From contig CAAFWU010000009.1 of assembly GCA_900766825.1 (NCBI GenBank), positions 1 to 14,626 of the forward strand: DNA of 14,626 nucleotides, written 5' to 3'. Source of the stretch: Bacteroidales bacterium (GTDB lineage: Bacteria > Bacteroidota > Bacteroidia > Bacteroidales > Marinilabiliaceae). This document shows positions 12,960 to 14,626 of the stretch, in pieces (the stretch's first letter is position 1; every line of letters begins with the position of its first letter). Made by a program: the position numbers and the translations under genes. The notes below the pieces were generated by a model that was given only the letters and a program-made list of their open reading frames with translations, did no database searches and was not told where the DNA came from.

Positions 12960-14249
12960 ATGATTAAGAGAATTCTTGGAACATTGGCCACCGTGAGCGC
13001 TCTGCTCTTTACAGCCTCGGTGCCAGAGGTCGTGGCCCAGAAGTTCGTAACCGTCAAAGACGGACACTTTGAGCGCAACGGCAAGCCCTATTACTATGTG
13101 GGAACCAACTTCTGGTACGGAGCCATATTGGGTTCCGAGGGACAAGGTGGCGATCGTGCTCGCTTGGGTCGTGAGCTGGACAACCTCAAGGCCAATGGCA
13201 TAGACAACCTGCGCATTCTGGTTGGCTCCGACGGTGAGCGTGGTGTGAAAACCAAGGTAGAGCCCACGCTGCAGATTGCCCCAGGGGTCTACAACGACAC
13301 CATATTGGCTGGTTTGGACTATCTGCTCAGCGAGATGGGCAAACGAGGCATGGTGGCTGTGCTCTACCTCAACAACTCTTGGGAGTGGAGCGGTGGCTAT
13401 GGCTTCTATCTGGAGCATGCGGGTGCTGGCAAGGCTCCCCGACCAAATGAGGCTGGCTATCAGAAATATATGGATTTCGTGAGCCAGTTCTCACAAAACG
13501 AGAAGGCCCAAAACCTCTTCTATGACTACGTTCGTTTCATCGTAGGTCGTAAGAATCGCTACACAGGTCTGTCCTATGCCGACGACCCCGCCATAATGAG
13601 TTGGCAGATAGGCAACGAGCCCCGTGCCTTCAGCCAAGAGTCCAAAGCTCCCTTTGCCAAGTGGCTGGCCAAGACCTCGGCTCTTATCCGCAGTTTGGAC
13701 CCCAACCACCTCATCAGCATCGGCAGCGAGGGCTCGTGGGGTTGCGAGAACGACATGGAGCTCTACCGCACCATCTGTTCGGATCCCAACATATCCTACA
13801 TGAACATCCACCTCTGGCCCTATAACTGGGGTTGGGCTCGTGGTCGCCATCTGAGGGCCGACCTCAACAACGCTTGCACCCACACGCGTGCCTACATCAA
13901 CGAGCATCTGGTGGTGAGCAAGAGCCTCGGTAAACCTCTGGTTATGGAGGAGTTTGGTTTCCCTCGCGATGGTTTTTCGTTCAGTCAGGAGGCCACAACA
14001 TCGGTCCGCGACGACTATTTTGACTTTGTCTTTGGCCTCATCCAGCAGGCTCGTAAAGAGGGCGGTCTCTTTGCTGGTTGCAACTTTTGGGGTTGGGGAG
14101 GCGAAGCGCAAGCCGAGCACGATGATTGGCAAGTGGGCGACCCCTACACAGGCGATCCCGCACAGGAGGCTCAGGGTCTCAACTCAGTCTTTGCATCGGA
14201 TGCTTCCACTCTCAAGGTCATCAAGAAATGGAACGATAAACTGAAGTAA
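12960..14249 (+). CDS. Secreted GH5 endo-1,4-beta-mannanase
   Basis: 429 residues. A signal peptide covers about 1-26 (LGTLATVSALLFTAS, cleavage near VVA). A single GH5 (subfamily 7-like) barrel follows, with no carbohydrate-binding module. The start FVTVKDGHFERNGKPYYYVG and TNFWYGAIL (49-57) are typical of mannanases. The acid/base is Glu220 in WQIGNEPR and the nucleophile is Glu331 in LVMEEFGFPRD. Other active-site parts are LRILVG (84-89), HLWPYNWGW (284-292) and FWGWGG (376-381). It should cut internal beta-1,4-mannosyl bonds of mannan or gluco/galactomannan. No SusC/SusD pair or other glycosidase lies in the window, so it is not within a recognisable polysaccharide-utilisation locus here. 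No clear promoter is seen in the 95-base gap after manA. Confidence 0.92.
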   Translation: MIKRILGTLATVSALLFTASVPEVVAQKFVTVKDGHFERNGKPYYYVGTNFWYGAILGSEGQGGDRARLGRELDNLKANGIDNLRILVGSDGERGVKTKVEPTLQIAPGVYNDTILAGLDYLLSEMGKRGMVAVLYLNNSWEWSGGYGFYLEHAGAGKAPRPNEAGYQKYMDFVSQFSQNEKAQNLFYDYVRFIVGRKNRYTGLSYADDPAIMSWQIGNEPRAFSQESKAPFAKWLAKTSALIRSLDPNHLISIGSEGSWGCENDMELYRTICSDPNISYMNIHLWPYNWGWARGRHLRADLNNACTHTRAYINEHLVVSKSLGKPLVMEEFGFPRDGFSFSQEATTSVRDDYFDFVFGLIQQARKEGGLFAGCNFWGWGGEAQAEHDDWQVGDPYTGDPAQEAQGLNSVFASDASTLKVIKKWNDKLK

Positions 14250-14301
14250 CTCATATACTTGCAGGCGCACTTATATCAACAATAGATCAACAGAAAAAGA
14301 G

Positions 14302-14338
14302 AACGAGGTCCACAATTTGGTTTGTGGATCTCGTTTTT
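14302..14338 (+). terminator. Terminator after the mannanase gene
   Basis: aacgaggtccacaa (14302-14315) pairs with ttgtggatctcgtt (14322-14335) over 14 positions, one a G-U wobble. The loop is 6 bases and the stem runs into five T. The T-tract is short, but the hairpin is strong. Confidence 0.8.
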
Positions 14339-14626
14339 GGGTTAAGTGGGGTATTTTACTTTTTTGGGGGTGGGGAGAAGCCTAATTATGTAGTGGTGAG
14401 ATGCATACTGTTGCTTAATTAGGGTTTGCTGAATTATTGGTATAGAAAACGTCTTTTCTTACCTATGTTAGCTAAGATTTTTCAGTAGATGCCATATGTT
14501 GAATTAGCTACTTTTAACATAGAAGATTTAATATTTATTGTCATTTTCTAAATTAGGTTGACTCTTTACTGCCTTAATACCTATATATTGTTGACTCTAC
14601 TTTTGTTATTCCTATGGATGGTTTAC
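14339..14626. other. AT-rich gene-free end of the window
   Basis: No open frame of useful length and no RNA gene is recognised. It contains an imperfect inverted repeat (14463-14522) and one TAnnTTTG box, TACTTTTG (14598-14605). A third copy of CTATATATTG (14581-14590) is also present; the other two lie at 386-395 and 450-459. It may be the upstream region of a gene beyond the right edge. Confidence 0.45.
14463..14522. repeat. Imperfect inverted repeat, 13 pairs with one bulge
   Basis: ctatgtta-gctaa (14463-14475) is complementary to ttagc (14504-14508) plus taacatag (14515-14522), with a 6-base bulge (tacttt) on the right side. The loop is 28 bases. There is no T-run after it, so it is not a normal terminator. 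Confidence 0.4.

Noticed and set aside
14598..14626. TACTTTTG as a promoter for a gene starting with the ATG at 14614
   Set aside because: The -7 box is perfect, but no TTTG lies at the right distance, the leader would be only a base or two long, and the frame cannot be followed past the window edge.

Overview
The window reads as a chromosomal segment of a Bacteroidales bacterium, probably Prevotella-like. Several things support this. The family content is typical: a P-II/Amt pair, AAA-ATPase-like/PD-(D/E)XK proteins, SufE plus a SufT-type DUF59 protein, a short cupin mannose-6-phosphate isomerase and a GH5 mannanase. Start codons lack strong Shine-Dalgarno sequences. Several promoters match the Bacteroides-type consensus TTTG-N19-21-TAnnTTTG. 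Genus cannot be fixed from the sequence alone.

Layout. 1-662: gene-free, with a cluster of three 8-3-8 hairpins (161-250), the tail of a preceding copy at the left edge, and a well-formed promoter (520-551) for the nitrogen genes. 663-2591: glnK then amtB, the ammonium-uptake pair, closed by a strong terminator (2670-2710). 2827-3715: an AT-rich cassette of three small genes joined by two ATGA stop/start overlaps (DUF3791, DUF3990, unknown small protein). It is the best candidate here for a poorly described system, a toxin-antitoxin-like or effector module built round a predicted ADP-ribosyltransferase-fold protein. 3822-5912: an EamA/DMT exporter followed by an exported TPR protein. 5955-7550 (minus): AAA-ATPase-like protein with a C-terminal PD-(D/E)XK nuclease-like domain. 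7728-8551 (minus): sufE-sufT, iron-sulfur assembly. 8764-10374 (plus): a second AAA/PD-(D/E)XK protein of a different subfamily. 10510-11103: SpoU/TrmH-type RNA methyltransferase. 11155-11646: small exported protein of unknown function, then a terminator. 11944-14249: manA and a secreted GH5 beta-mannanase, then a terminator and about 290 bases of AT-rich non-coding DNA.

How the genes work together. GlnK and AmtB form the textbook ammonium sensor/gate pair. SufE and SufT both serve Fe-S assembly or delivery. The mannanase would cleave mannan outside the cytoplasm, and ManA would pass mannose-6-phosphate into glycolysis as fructose-6-phosphate. The three-gene cassette and the two AAA/nuclease-like genes are accessory in character. 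They are the least understood part of the window.
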